Source: Bog-473 sp963791455 (GTDB taxonomy: Bacteria; Actinomycetota; Acidimicrobiia; Acidimicrobiales; RAAP-2). From it: a stretch of 64,000 bases of DNA. Position numbers and translations under genes: made by a program. The first letter of the stretch is position 1. Every line of letters starts with the position of its first letter. The stretch covers positions 186,001-250,000 of the forward strand of contig CAWBSM010000002.1 in NCBI GenBank assembly GCA_963791455.1. The letters run 5' to 3'. Below, piece by piece: positions 17,893 to 26,486 of the stretch. Under the pieces are notes generated by a model. It saw only the letters and a list, made by a program, of their open reading frames with translations, was not told the origin of the DNA and did not search any database.

Positions 17893-18230
17893 ACCGCATC
17901 GTGGCTGGTTTTTTTGCTCGTTGCGGTGCTGTCATCGGCAACGTGGCTACAATCTCCCGCCATAGCTACTCCAAAAACCCTCGGTGAACTGGACGAACAC
18001 GGTTTGAAGGAGGTGCGGCCAGGGGTCTGGCACCTCAGGGTCTTCGTAGGACGGCGGGCCAACGGGTCTCCAGTACAGCGCCGCAAGACCGGGGGCCACG
18101 ATCGGACGCGACACCTTTGCATTTCGACGTTTTGAACCACCGACGTCACTATCCCCGAGCCGAACTGGGGCAGCCCCGGCTGGGGTTGGCGTACCAGCGA
18201 TACCACCTGGGCGCGTGCTCCCAGGTCTCC
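17893..18230. other. Boundary region between core and accessory block
   Basis: A weak AAACC/GGTTT hairpin followed by a run of T is found at ~17890-17915 after the DUF2332 stop, a possible terminator. The rest contains the integrase stump listed separately, and no other gene. Confidence 0.4.
17914..18135 (+). pseudogene. N-terminal stump of a tyrosine recombinase (integrase)
   Basis: A frame of about 73 codons contains ELDEHGLKEVRPGVWHLRVF and VGRRANGSPVQRRKT. This is the pattern of the arm-type DNA-binding N-terminus of actinobacterial phage/ICE integrases (short three-stranded sheet, 'W-x-LRV-x-GR-x-x-x-G-x-P'). The core-binding and catalytic domains are absent; after about residue 60 the sequence is unrelated and stops at 18135. 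It sits at the point where base composition becomes less GC-rich, as expected for the edge of an inserted element. The identification rests on ~40 residues. Confidence 0.55.
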
Positions 18231-19627
18231 CTACTCGATGGCGGGGATGCTCTCAAGTCGCCGTTGTGGTTGTCCATGGCTCAGCCGTACGTCGGCGAAA
18301 AGCGGTCCAGCGGCGAGCACGAGACCTGGGACGACGAGAGCGAGCTGCCAGAACCAGTTATTGAGATAAGGCGGCAGGAGCTGTCGAAGGGGGAAGTTGC
18401 CAGGCTGGGTGAGCAGAGCACATCCGACTACCGCCAGCCACGGCACGATGGTCCGCCGATCGCCCTTCCCCTGGAGATGGCGAAGTGACAGAAGGAGAAC
18501 GGCGGCAATGACAGGAGCGGAACGAGATTCCTCAGTTCGTTTTCCAGTGCGTCACTGCGAGGGACAACGCTGACAAGCGAAACCGCGACCAACCATGCGA
18601 CGAGCGAGTTGCGAATGCGGCCGCCAACGATATCGACTAAGACCAGCGACACTGCGAGGGCCATGTAGTAGTAACCGAACAGTCTGACCTCGAAGAGGAG
18701 GCGAAGACCCACCGAGAAGGCCACCACAGATATCAGTGCCGCCGGTTTGAGAGCGGTTGGACCGAGGCGACGTGAGGCCCACCACGCCACGGCTAGCGAC
18801 ACAATGATGGGTGCTCCCCGAGTGATGAACACACCGAGTGCGCCGGTGTAGAGGTGCCACTCCCACAGGATCGTGCCCGTCCCAGAGGGAGCAGACTGGT
18901 CTTGCGATCCCAATGTGGCGGCGCGCAAGGCGTTGCTTCCACTCATCGCCAGAAGTGGAAGGACCACGAGCGCTCCCGTTGTCAGAGCCGCTCCCGCGTA
19001 AGAGATCCTGTGTTTGCCCGGCGCTAGGACGAGGAGAGGCGCCGCCACCAGGAGGGCGAACTGCTGGGAGAGGACCGCAAGGGCGACGAGGATCCCCGCG
19101 CCGACCCATCTTCCCCGGCAGGCGGACGCCAAGGCGGCGAGGGCCAATCCGATCGCCAAGAGATCTTGGGGGTGAAACGTGCTTTGCACGCATAGCCAGA
19201 CAGGCGGAAGACAGGCCAACGCAATGAGAGTCATCGGCTCCCAACCGCAGCGTCCTCGACCCGATGCCCGCAGCCACACGACGACCCCAAACACGAGGGC
19301 GAGCCACCCGAGGATTCCGAGCCAAGCGGTGGGGTCGAGGGCTCCGGCATGGGAGGCCCAGTAATCCACCGCGCCGATCGCCCTGTCGCAGCTGGGTCCG
19401 AAGGCCGTGGCCGGGGGAAATGGGACGACGTGCCCTATCTGGGCGATTGCAGCGATTCCACCGGAGAGCAAGGGATAAAGGGGAGCAGCCGGAGGAGTGG
19501 AACCCGCGAGGTACGGCTGAAATGCGCAGGCCATTTGACCGTGAGCAACGGCCCACGTGCCGTAAGCGGTCTCATGAAAGTCAATCTGGGACGGACCACC
19601 GAGAAGCGCAACAATGCCCACGAACAA
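18231..19627 (-). pseudogene. Multispan membrane protein, GT-C/GT87-like glycosyltransferase, frameshifted
   Basis: Polytopic protein resembling the DUF2029/GT87 group of lipid-linked-sugar glycosyltransferases. The N-terminal two thirds are in one frame: QIDFHETAYGTWAVAHGQ (acidic first loop), WLGILGWLALVFGVVVWLRA, STFHPQDLLAIGLALAALAS and several more spans. Near 18530 the protein continues in the next frame with SAPVIAAVLLLSLRHLQGKG, VPWLAVVGCALLTQPGN and WFWQLALVVPGLVLAAGPLF, ending at 18231. The start is also unclear: TTG 19627 is the first usable codon, but the open frame with protein-like WWCALGWCAATALFVG extends to about 19710 without ATG or GTG. Two faults suggest decay. Confidence 0.6.
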
Positions 19628-19978
19628 TGCGGTGGCGGCGCACCACCCGAGGGCACACCACCACTCCGAGAGCGGCGTCGCCAGCCACGACTTCAGCTGA
19701 TACTGCGTGACATCTCCTTATGCACCGCCTCGATGTCGCAAAGCTCTTCCGAGATTTGCCCAGGTTTAAATCATTCGCCATGGCGCCGACGGACTTCCAG
19801 GACTACTGCCGCCCTGGGTACCCATTGAGCATCCCCGATGATCATGCCATTTAGGAACGCAAACATGCGAAGTTCGCCCAGATGTGTTGTGCCCCCGTTG
19901 TGCCTGCTTGTTCGTTCGGATCGCCCCACTCCGGCAATGTACTGGGCAGCATTTAGATCACCCGTATAACCGGCAGCG

Positions 19979-20590
19979 TTATGGGCTACCCCTATCTCCT
20001 TCGCCTTCGGACGCCCCAGACTTAGGCGACTCGGGCACTTCGGCGCCCCCACCATCCTCAGCAACGTGTGACCGATGCCCGAGAAGTACCGCGAGGGAGG
20101 CCACAACGCTCGTGTCCCGGCCCCCCACGAGCTCCCAGGCGCGCGCGATGCCAATGAACAACGAGGCGATCAAGATGTAGCCCAGCGACTGGAGAGACCC
20201 AGTGTCACGCGGTTTATTGAGGAGCACGATCCCGACGATCAGTTCGGTGACGAAGACCGCCAACAAGAAGACAGCGAGGACGAGATGGCGTCCTTGGACT
20301 CCGGCGACGAGTGACCGTATCGCCGCAGCGCTGAAGAGGATCCCGATTGCACCGACGACGACGGCGGGATAGCCGATGTGGGTTCCCGGGACGATCCCGA
20401 ACAGCGAGACGGCCAAGGCATTCGTGAAGCCGAGCAGGGCGGCGGAGGCCCGGACCTCCTGTACCACTGGCGGATGCGCCTGCGCCTTTGGGCGCTCAGT
20501 CATGGTGACGACCACGAAAAGCAGTCCTGTGAGAGCCGCCGCTGACGTGGCGATCGCCACAAATAGGTCGCGAAATGTGCCCGTCACCAT
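19979..20590 (-). CDS. Four-span hypothetical membrane protein
   Basis: Protein of 203 residues with an N-terminal MVTGTFRDLFVAIATSAAAL and hydrophobic spans at about 8-30 (ATSAAALTGLLFVVVTM), 50-72 (LLGFTNALAVSLFGIVPG), 76-96 (YPAVVVGAIGILFSAAAI), 103-125 (LVLAVFLLAVFVTELIVGI) and 135-157 (SLGYILIASLFIGIARAW). The C-terminal 35 residues are hydrophilic and acidic (AEDGGGAEVPESPKSGASEG). The 'FRDLF-x-A-x-ATSAAALTGLLFV' opening recurs in uncharacterised actinobacterial membrane proteins. No ribosome-binding site is convincing. Neighbours on both sides are unrelated, so no function is suggested. Confidence 0.6.
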   Translation of the reverse strand: MVTGTFRDLFVAIATSAAALTGLLFVVVTMTERPKAQAHPPVVQEVRASAALLGFTNALAVSLFGIVPGTHIGYPAVVVGAIGILFSAAAIRSLVAGVQGRHLVLAVFLLAVFVTELIVGIVLLNKPRDTGSLQSLGYILIASLFIGIARAWELVGGRDTSVVASLAVLLGHRSHVAEDGGGAEVPESPKSGASEGEGDRGSP

Positions 20591-20740
20591 GGCTGGTCAA
20601 CTGTAGGTGCGGGTAGAGGGCATGGCGAAGAAGTGAACCGGATACCTGCCAGACGGCACCAAATCTGGCTCCCCATCCCGGTGAACTCGGATACTCCTGA
20701 TGCGGCAACCCAATGCCCTGGGTCAGGCACTCCTGACGGA

Positions 20741-21325
20741 TCAAGACGACGCTCTGCACCGTCCAGCGAAGAACGACAGAACGATGTGGCTCGTCTTTCG
20801 CTGCCCGCCGACCCGCACGTCGAGGGGAACACAGCCTCGTATTCGACCATCGGTGAATCGGAAGCTCTGGGGAAAGAAACCCTGCTTGTGCGCACAGGCT
20901 CGGTACCTCACCGACACGCTCCCTTGGCGTGGCGACCATGGATTCTGTTGCACCACGTAGAACCGCGCGCCGCGGGCGATTGTCATAGTCACAGTGGCAC
21001 CCGGATAGACAACCGGAGGGAGCTTGTAGCCGGTGAGTTGAGCTTCTCGGCCCGAGTTGGGCGGATTCATGGTCGCTAGCCCGCGCGCCTTCGGAAAATA
21101 CCCAGCGCCGAATCCGATGTCATCGGGCCCGACGGGGGGCAGAGTGCCGCCGGTGAACTGGGTCGCTTCCTCATAACAGGTGAGAATCTGGGGGTCCGTC
21201 GGAGTGCCGACGACAGTGGAAGAACCGCTGGCCTCAGAGACCCCACAGGGGCCATAGATGAGGACCAGGACCGCGAAGGCAACCCCGCCATGCCACCAAC
21301 GGCGTCGGGCACGTCTCGCAGTCAC
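20741..21325 (-). CDS. Secreted hypothetical protein
   Basis: Putative exported protein of 194 residues. A GTG at 21325 gives a twin-arginine-rich start (VTARRARRRWWHGG) and a hydrophobic core (VAFAVLVLIYGPCGVSEA), a typical signal peptide. An upstream in-frame start at 21442 would add ~39 basic residues and is less likely. The mature part includes TDPQILTCYEEATQFTGG, a central ATVTMTIARGARFYVVQQNP and SVRYRACAHKQGFFP; three or four cysteines could form disulfides. No family is recognised. Confidence 0.6.
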   Translation of the reverse strand: MTARRARRRWWHGGVAFAVLVLIYGPCGVSEASGSSTVVGTPTDPQILTCYEEATQFTGGTLPPVGPDDIGFGAGYFPKARGLATMNPPNSGREAQLTGYKLPPVVYPGATVTMTIARGARFYVVQQNPWSPRQGSVSVRYRACAHKQGFFPQSFRFTDGRIRGCVPLDVRVGGQRKTSHIVLSFFAGRCRASS

Positions 21326-21487
21326 ACGACCATGATGGCCTGTCCACGCTGGCAACCGTGGCCTGCCCCACTCGTGCCGAATTGCCCCACCGACCCGGCG
21401 TATAACCGGTGAACGGGGGCATTTAGCGTTGGTTCCGGGCACCCCTTCGGCCAGGCCGATGCTCTATCGCCTGAGCGGGCACCCGTA

Positions 21488-22441
21488 TTAGCCCGACTTG
21501 GTCCTGTTGAAACCTGCGCGCCTCTGTCTCTCCAATGACTCACCCTCCGATAAAGAGAAGACTCTGCGTGCGGTAACGAACTGCTTCTTGGCATCAAAGC
21601 ATCGATTCCAGAGACCAGCAGCCCAGGCTTCCTCTAACTCAGCACTACTGAAGGCACGCGACCGCGCTGACGAGTAGGCATCTAGAAACCGCTCGGTCTC
21701 ATCGACGTTCGCCTCGGTGCCCACTTCGGTCGTGGGGTACACAGCCGCTGCCAATCCGACGATGACCGGTTCTGGGGTGGCGATAACGCTATCCCAGTCG
21801 AACACGGCGAGCAGGCTGCGCTCTGCCCAACGCAGGTTGGCTGTGTACCAGTCCCCGTGGCCGATTGTCGCTTGGCGAGCGCAGGATTGAAGTCGATCGC
21901 GGGCGACGCGGGCGCCTTGCTCAATCCAGGCGGGTCCATCCACAGAATTCAGATCGACATCGAGGTCGTCCGGCCATGCCCACAAATCCGACACGTCATT
22001 GGTTGGAGCGGCCCAAGGCGGGACCGGTTCGAGCGATCCCAGCTCCTCTGCTGGAGGTGCCAACGCAATCAAATGAGCGAGCGCTTTGGCGAAAGGGTCG
22101 GGAGAGCGACCTGAGTCAGGAAAAGTTTCACCACCGACGATCATTACCTCGGCGCTTGCGACACTTTCGCCCAAGGGCTCCAAATCGACGAGAGGCTCGG
22201 GGCAGGCAAATCCCCGCTCGAAGAGGACCCGGTGTGCGGTGGCGCACGCCACGAGTCGAGGCGTGCGCCGCCGGAGCTTCACCACAACCTGCTGACCAGA
22301 GGTCAGCCTGACCCCGATAACGGTTGATAGGTGACCGTGGCGAAACAGCTCCTCTTGGAGTCCCGCGCCAAGATGGATCCGGCACCATAGATCCAGGTCT
22401 CCAGGTTCGACGTGAATGAACCGGTCCAGCACACCTGTCAT
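21488..22441 (-). CDS. Aminoglycoside phosphotransferase (APH)-family kinase
   Basis: Small-molecule kinase of the APH/choline-kinase fold, 317 residues. The Brenner catalytic loop HGDWYTANLRW (Asp as base, Asn as metal ligand) and the DFG-equivalent AVFDWDSVIATPEP are present. The N-lobe has VIGVRLTSGQQVVVKLRR with the ATP-binding lysine in VVVKL. Some family members confer aminoglycoside or macrolide resistance, others phosphorylate metabolites, so resistance should not be assumed. The ATG at 22441 starts MTGVLDRFIHVEPGDLDLW. It is isolated in the accessory block. Confidence 0.8.
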   Translation of the reverse strand: MTGVLDRFIHVEPGDLDLWCRIHLGAGLQEELFRHGHLSTVIGVRLTSGQQVVVKLRRRTPRLVACATAHRVLFERGFACPEPLVDLEPLGESVASAEVMIVGGETFPDSGRSPDPFAKALAHLIALAPPAEELGSLEPVPPWAAPTNDVSDLWAWPDDLDVDLNSVDGPAWIEQGARVARDRLQSCARQATIGHGDWYTANLRWAERSLLAVFDWDSVIATPEPVIVGLAAAVYPTTEVGTEANVDETERFLDAYSSARSRAFSSAELEEAWAAGLWNRCFDAKKQFVTARRVFSLSEGESLERQRRAGFNRTKSG

Positions 22442-22570
22442 GTTCGCGCCGGTAGATAAAAAGGTCAGAGAGGATCCACACTCGTGCCGAAGTGTCCCAC
22501 CCTCCCGGCGAATAGGGACACCCTTCGGATGGCCCTATTCAGGAGGTCGATGACGAGTGACGGCTCTTCG

Positions 22571-23170
22571 CTACTTGATGGAGGCGAAGAGGATCTCCCT
22601 GACCTCAGTCTCGTCGAACGAAACACCTCGCTCCTCGGCCCGCGCCCGACGCTCGGGAGCAGTCGCTTGCATCGTTTCAGCTTGGGCGCGGGTGTCCCAT
22701 ACCGAACCCACGATTGCCCGGCCGGTGGCGCGATCCATCATGTTGCGCAAACCGCAGAACCCGGGCTGCGATTTGATCTGGGGCAGGACGTCGCTCTTGA
22801 AGAACTCGAGGTTCTCCTTGATGACCGAGGGGTCCATGTGCACCCGAGTAACGAACAGCCCACACCCAGGGCTCGGCGGCCGAACCATCTCGAGCACGAC
22901 CTCCTCGAAATTCTCAATCGTCAGGTCGCCCCCGACGATCTTGAGCGCTTCCTCGCGAGCCTTTCCCAACGCGCTGTCGCTTGCGGACCGGTCCGATGCA
23001 GTGTCCCAGACTGACAAAATCCCGAAGACGCTGCTGGACCGATCGCCGCTGGCGGTGACGCCTCGGTATCCGTGTTGTGCCTCAAGTACCGGAAGCGCCG
23101 CGTCGCGGAGGTAGGTCACACCTCCGTCGATATCGGTCGCACCCCTGAATGTAAGCACCCTGTTGAACAT
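22571..23170 (-). CDS. Tandem dimeric alpha/beta-barrel (ABM-like) domain protein
   Basis: Protein of 199 residues with two ferredoxin-like domains of the antibiotic-biosynthesis-monooxygenase type. The ATG at 23170 follows GGGAGGTGG. Domain 1 (1-95) opens MFNRVLTFRGATDIDGGVTY and has QHGYRGVTASGDRSSSVFGI and SVWDTASDRSASDS. Domain 2 (105-199) repeats the scheme with VTRVHMDPSVIKENLEFF, QPGFCGLRNMMDRATGRAIV and SVWDTRAQAETMQA. The paired '-G-x-x-G-' and 'SVWDT' motifs show an internal duplication. Such folds hold small hydrophobic ligands or haem; no specific substrate is readable. The gene is 300 bases upstream, on the same strand, of an NTF2-like gene. Confidence 0.75.
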   Translation of the reverse strand: MFNRVLTFRGATDIDGGVTYLRDAALPVLEAQHGYRGVTASGDRSSSVFGILSVWDTASDRSASDSALGKAREEALKIVGGDLTIENFEEVVLEMVRPPSPGCGLFVTRVHMDPSVIKENLEFFKSDVLPQIKSQPGFCGLRNMMDRATGRAIVGSVWDTRAQAETMQATAPERRARAEERGVSFDETEVREILFASIK

Positions 23171-23473
23171 GGTCCACCTCCCTTGCACTGGCCGCCCTGC
23201 CGTCCGGCGAGGACGGCCTGAACGGGACCATACACCCACGTCGACCGAAGCGGTATTGAGAATTCGACAGCGGCGCGACCCATGACGCAGTCTGGGGTTC
23301 AACAGGTATCCCACGGTGCGAATGGTGGCACCCACTCCCGGTGTAAGGGGGGCAGGTCGGTTCTCAGGTTGCTCGGCCCCGGACGCCGCCCTCGCCGGCT
23401 AACGCGGTGGTTGCGTTGAAGTTGGTGAAGTGGAGTCCGAGGCGAAGCGGGCTCATTCCGGGCAAGATCGCCG
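23171..23473. other. Intergenic region, no supported gene
   Basis: About 300 bases between two leftward genes. A single short frame on the minus strand has a biased composition and no motif. The promoter of the ABM-like gene should lie near its left end. Confidence 0.35.
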
Positions 23474-23839
23474 TCAGTACGGACTCGGCTGATTGGCGAT
23501 AATCGTGAGGCTCGTGATCTTGTCGTCACAGATCCCGAAGTAGCTGGTCAGGACCAGCTCGTCGGGCAGGTTGGTCTTTTCGTAGGTCCCGTCGATGCGG
23601 GCACGGACAATGATGTCGCCGTAGTGGTCGAGGACCTCGCGGACCTCCATCGTGACGTGGTCCCCGGCCATCTCCTTGGCCATGAAGGCACGGATCGCCG
23701 TGGTGCCCCACATTTCCCGACTGACGTCGTTGACGTAGGCGTCGGGGGTGAACGTGGCGACGATCCGGTCGAGGTCGAAGTCGTTGACGGCTTCGACGTA
23801 CTCGGCGACGACACCTCGGAGTTCGGTGGCAACAGGCAT
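23474..23839 (-). CDS. NTF2-like (SnoaL) protein, divergent from MerR gene
   Basis: Protein of 121 residues with a SnoaL/NTF2-like fold. MPVATELRGVVAEYVEAVND is followed by FDLDRIVATFTPDAYVNDVS, an aligned active-site-type Asp-Arg and Tyr, then WGTTAIRAFMAKEMAG and the terminal sheet VLDHYGDIIVRARIDGTYEK. The start is fixed by GGGAGGAAGCC before the ATG at 23839. It is transcribed away from a MerR-type regulator (start 23967) across a 127-base gap containing a perfect inverted repeat, so it is the likely target of that regulator. Confidence 0.8.
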   Translation of the reverse strand: MPVATELRGVVAEYVEAVNDFDLDRIVATFTPDAYVNDVSREMWGTTAIRAFMAKEMAGDHVTMEVREVLDHYGDIIVRARIDGTYEKTNLPDELVLTSYFGICDDKITSLTIIANQPSPY

Positions 23840-23901
23840 GGCTTCCTCCCTTGCTCTGATCGGCCCTCATGACCGACAACTGCACGTTGGGCGGTACCGT
23901 C

Positions 23902-23954
23902 GGGGGAGAGTCAATCGCTCACTGTCGGGTTGACTCTCCCCCTAGTGGAGGGTC
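23902..23954. promoter_or_regulatory. Divergent promoter/operator for the NTF2-like and MerR genes
   Basis: A perfect 13-base inverted repeat has arms GGGGGAGAGTCAA at 23902-23914 and TTGACTCTCCCCC at 23930-23942, so each direction has a TTGACT -35-like hexamer. The right copy overlaps a MerR-type dyad: GACTCTCC at 23932-23939 and GGAGGGTC at 23947-23954 around a seven-base centre. That fits the long (19-base-class) spacer bound by MerR regulators. The MerR-gene GTG at 23967 is close to the predicted transcript start, so the message may be leaderless. Confidence 0.65.
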
Positions 23955-23966
23955 GAAACTGGTTGT

Positions 23967-24794
23967 GTGCCTGGCTCGTTGACGATCGGCGACTTCTCCC
24001 GGGTCACCTTCCTCAGCGTCAAGACCTTGCGCCACTACCACCGGGCCGGCCTCCTTGAACCCGCAGAAGTCGATCCGGTCACCGGCTATCGCCGATACAC
24101 GAGCGCCCAGATCCCGATCGCGCAGGTGATCCGACGGTTCCGGGATCTCGACATGCCGCTCGACGACATCGGAAGGGTTCTGCAGGCACCCGATCAGACG
24201 ACTCGGTCCCAGCTCATCGCCGCCCACCTCACCCGCTTGGAGGACACCCTGGCCGGGACCCAGCGCGCCGTGGCCTCCCTGCGCGACCTCCTCGAACACC
24301 CCTCCCTGTCCGCGGTGATCGAGCATCGTTGGGTACCGGTCACCCCGGCGGCGGCTATCACATCGACGGTAGCAATCGCCGATCTGGACGCTTGGTATCA
24401 GGGGGCAATCGGTGAGATTCAGGGCACCCTCTCGGCTCAGGGCATCGTCGCCAGTGGACCTCCTGGCGGGATCTACGCCAACGAGCTGTTCGCCGACGAG
24501 TGCGGCGACGCCACCCTCTTCTTCCCGGTGATCGGCGAGTTCCGGCCGGTCGGGCGGGTTGGACCGATGTCGCTGCCAGAAGCAGAGCTTGCGGTGATCA
24601 CGCACAGCGGCTCCCACGACGATGTCGACCGTTCCTACGGGGCGCTGGCGACCTACGTGAGTGAACATGCCCTCGCGGTCGATGGCCTCATTCGGGAGTG
24701 CTACTTGGTCGGTCCCCACGACACTGACGACGAGTCGGCGTGGAGGACCGAGATCGGCTGGCCGATCTTCGACACCGCCAGCGGTGCTGATTGA
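23967..24794 (+). CDS. MerR-family regulator with GyrI-like effector domain
   Basis: DNA-binding transcription factor of 275 residues. The winged helix is at ~1-75: LTIGDFSRVTFLSVKTLRHY, GLLEPAEVDPVTGYRRY and the wing/linker IRRFRDLDMPLDDIGRVL. A dimerisation coiled coil spans ~85-120 (LIAAHLTRLEDTLAGTQRAV). The C-terminal ~130 residues match the GyrI/BmrR small-molecule domain (IGEFRPVGRVGPMSLPEA, VITHSGSHDDVDRSYGALA, ECYLVGPHDTDDE). BmrR-type proteins sense bulky hydrophobic or cationic compounds and reshape a promoter with an over-long spacer; such a promoter is seen upstream. It likely controls itself and the divergent NTF2-like gene. Confidence 0.9.
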   Translation: MPGSLTIGDFSRVTFLSVKTLRHYHRAGLLEPAEVDPVTGYRRYTSAQIPIAQVIRRFRDLDMPLDDIGRVLQAPDQTTRSQLIAAHLTRLEDTLAGTQRAVASLRDLLEHPSLSAVIEHRWVPVTPAAAITSTVAIADLDAWYQGAIGEIQGTLSAQGIVASGPPGGIYANELFADECGDATLFFPVIGEFRPVGRVGPMSLPEAELAVITHSGSHDDVDRSYGALATYVSEHALAVDGLIRECYLVGPHDTDDESAWRTEIGWPIFDTASGAD

Positions 24795-25112
24795 TTTCTC
24801 GTTTCCTCGCAGGCCTCCCAGAGCCCAAGAGGAGAGCCGCCCTGAGCAATCTCGTCTCCATATGAGTGAGCTCGTGGGATAGCCCAGTTGTGTCTGCTTG
24901 AGACTTAGCTCCGAGCGCTAGGGGGATTTCCTAGCGTTGAGGAGTCCCGGTGGGGTCGCTCTCGTAGTGCCTGCCTTCGACCTTTTCGAGTGGCTTTCGT
25001 ACGAAGGGTGTCCCGCCGGGGCTTCGCCCACGGAGTGGCTCAAAAGAGGATCGAGCACGAACATCCACAAGCAGGAGTGCCCCCGCGGTTCCCATCAACC
25101 AAGGAGGTAGTC
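24795..25112. other. Intergenic region with hairpin, upstream of transposase stump
   Basis: A perfect seven-pair inverted repeat (CGCTAGG at 24916-24922, CCTAGCG at 24930-24936) lies in otherwise empty sequence. It could be a transposon-end or transcript hairpin. The segment nearest 25112 may be the leader of the IS110-type element. No gene is supported. Confidence 0.45.
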
Positions 25113-25256
25113 ATGCAAGTGGTGATCGGAATCGACCCGCATAAGGCGTCGCACACCGCGGTGGCCATTGATGAGGCTGAAGATGAGGTCGCCAGACGTC
25201 AGATCCTCCAGGATCTCCAAGCCGGTGAGCTCACGGCTGGGCGTAGAGGGTCGTGA
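25113..25256 (+). pseudogene. IS110-family transposase, N-terminal stump
   Basis: The first ~30 residues read MQVVIGIDPHKASHTAVAID EAEDE, the start of the IS110 DEDD transposase RuvC-like domain (the Asp of GIDPHK is catalytic). AAGGAGG stands five bases before the ATG. After about residue 28 the sequence leaves the family and stops at 25256, so more than 90% of the ~400-residue protein, including the Tnp_IS110_IS116 C-terminal domain, is missing. It marks past insertion and deletion in this block. Confidence 0.8.
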
Positions 25257-25596
25257 TGGCACGCTTGGGCTCTCGGTTACTGCAAAGGAGAGTCAAACGC
25301 TCGGAGGTGAGCTGTTCACCTCCCTCGAGCAGGCCCTCGACTTCTTCCGCCGAGGCTCGCTCGGCTTTTCGCCCAGCGGGTCGTCCTCCTGTTTGACGGG
25401 AGTGCGACTGCGGAGTCAGAGCTGGGACGCACGACCCGTGACGATCGAGGACATGCGGTCGAGCCTGTTCGACGACCCCGAGGCATTCCCCACTGGGTCA
25501 TGCACCCTCGATTTTGGCCTCGTCATGAGGGATCTCCCGGCAAGGTGGATCACTCAAGGCGCACTTCAGGCTCGCTCAACCGCTGGGGTGTCGTAG
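25237..25596 (+). pseudogene. C-terminal fragment of a conserved hypothetical protein (DUF2071-like)
   Basis: A protein-like frame of ~118 codons directly follows and overlaps the transposase stump in another frame. It reads GLSVTAKESQTLGGELFTSL, QALDFFRRGSLGFSPSGSS, CLTGVRLRSQSWDARPVTIE, SSLFDDPEAFPTGSCTLDFG and VMRDLPARWI. The pattern resembles C-terminal halves of DUF2071/acetoacetate-decarboxylase-like hypothetical proteins. The upstream half is missing, apparently lost with the IS110 element. The family assignment is tentative. Confidence 0.45.
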
Positions 25597-25629
25597 GCGA
25601 GCATTGGGTGAATAAGTTCAACCGCTTCG

Positions 25630-26223
25630 CTACGAGTCGGCGCTGTCTCCACGCTCGACGACCCTCGCGATTCGCCTGTCGGGCACAAGCCAGACCACGG
25701 CTACTCCGACGTAGATCGCAATGGCTGCCCATGGCTCGAAGAGCGCCACGACGACCGCCGCCACGTATGCAATAGCGGAGAACAAACCTTTGCGGTCGCT
25801 GCCGATCGCCACAGCCAATCGTGAACCCGCCGGGTGCAGCGCCAACAGTGCCCGAGTTAATAGGAAGTAGGCGATGGCTGACAGGAGCAGGACCAACCCG
25901 TACACCACCACCGGAGCGGTATCACCCGGATGTTCACCCAACCACGCCGTGGCCGCAGGCGTCAGCGACAGTGAGAAGAGAAGTCCCATGTTCGCCCAGA
26001 GAACCCGACCATCGATGTGCTCCACGACGTGCATCAGATGGTGGTGGTTATTCCAGTAGATCGCCAAGAAGGTAAAGCTCAGAGCGTAGACAAGAAGCTT
26101 TGGCACCAGAGGCTTCAGGTCTCCGAAACCGTGACCAGCAGGTGGCCGGAGATCAAGCACCATGATCGTCATGACGATGGCAATGACGGCATCTGTGAAA
26201 GCCTCAAGCCTGCCCTTGGTCAC
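25630..26223 (-). CDS. TMEM175-family (DUF1211) potassium channel-like protein
   Basis: Six-span membrane protein of 197 residues. The diagnostic first helix is complete: MTKGRLEAFTDAVIAIVMTI then MVLDLRPP, with the 'R-x-x-AFTD-x-V-x-AI-x-x-T' signature whose helix lines the pore in prokaryotic TMEM175 channels. Further spans include KLLVYALSFTFLAIYWNNHH, ANMGLLFSLSLTPAATAWLG, VVVYGLVLLLSAIAYFLL, FSAIAYVAAVVVALFEPWAA and a final IYVGVAVVWLVPDRR. Bacterial members are tetrameric leak K+ channels. There is no associated regulator. It lies between two pseudogene groups but is intact. Confidence 0.88.
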   Translation of the reverse strand: MTKGRLEAFTDAVIAIVMTIMVLDLRPPAGHGFGDLKPLVPKLLVYALSFTFLAIYWNNHHHLMHVVEHIDGRVLWANMGLLFSLSLTPAATAWLGEHPGDTAPVVVYGLVLLLSAIAYFLLTRALLALHPAGSRLAVAIGSDRKGLFSAIAYVAAVVVALFEPWAAIAIYVGVAVVWLVPDRRIARVVERGDSADS

Positions 26224-26486
26224 CGCGCCAGCATCGCATACCGAGTCACTAGTCGCCGAGACATCCGACGATCACACTTGGACTCCGACGCGAGGTTTGA
26301 AGGGTTCTGTTTCGAGATTGGCGGTCGTCATGGATCGGTACGACCGCGTTCGCGCCAAGGGTCAATGGTTCCTCTAGGGACCACTGACCACGAGATTGTC
26401 TTGGAGTCAAGCCGTTGATACCGAAACCACGGTGGCCGAGCTCGATGTCCGTAGACTTCTGGCGAACCCACTCGAGGAAGGTAGGG
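26224..26486. other. Intergenic region, no supported gene
   Basis: About 260 bases upstream of a small gene. Frames are interrupted or compositionally odd. The TMEM175 gene promoter should lie near its left end. I see no RNA gene. Confidence 0.35.

Noticed and set aside
19771..20000. Minus-strand stretch reading GYTGDLNAAQYIAGVG, like the tail of an IS605/TnpB-type protein
   Set aside because: Only about 15 residues match and there is no CxxC pair or upstream RuvC domain, so it is too weak to annotate.
24916..24936. Rho-independent terminator for the MerR gene
   Set aside because: The hairpin is over 120 bases after the stop and is not followed by a T run.
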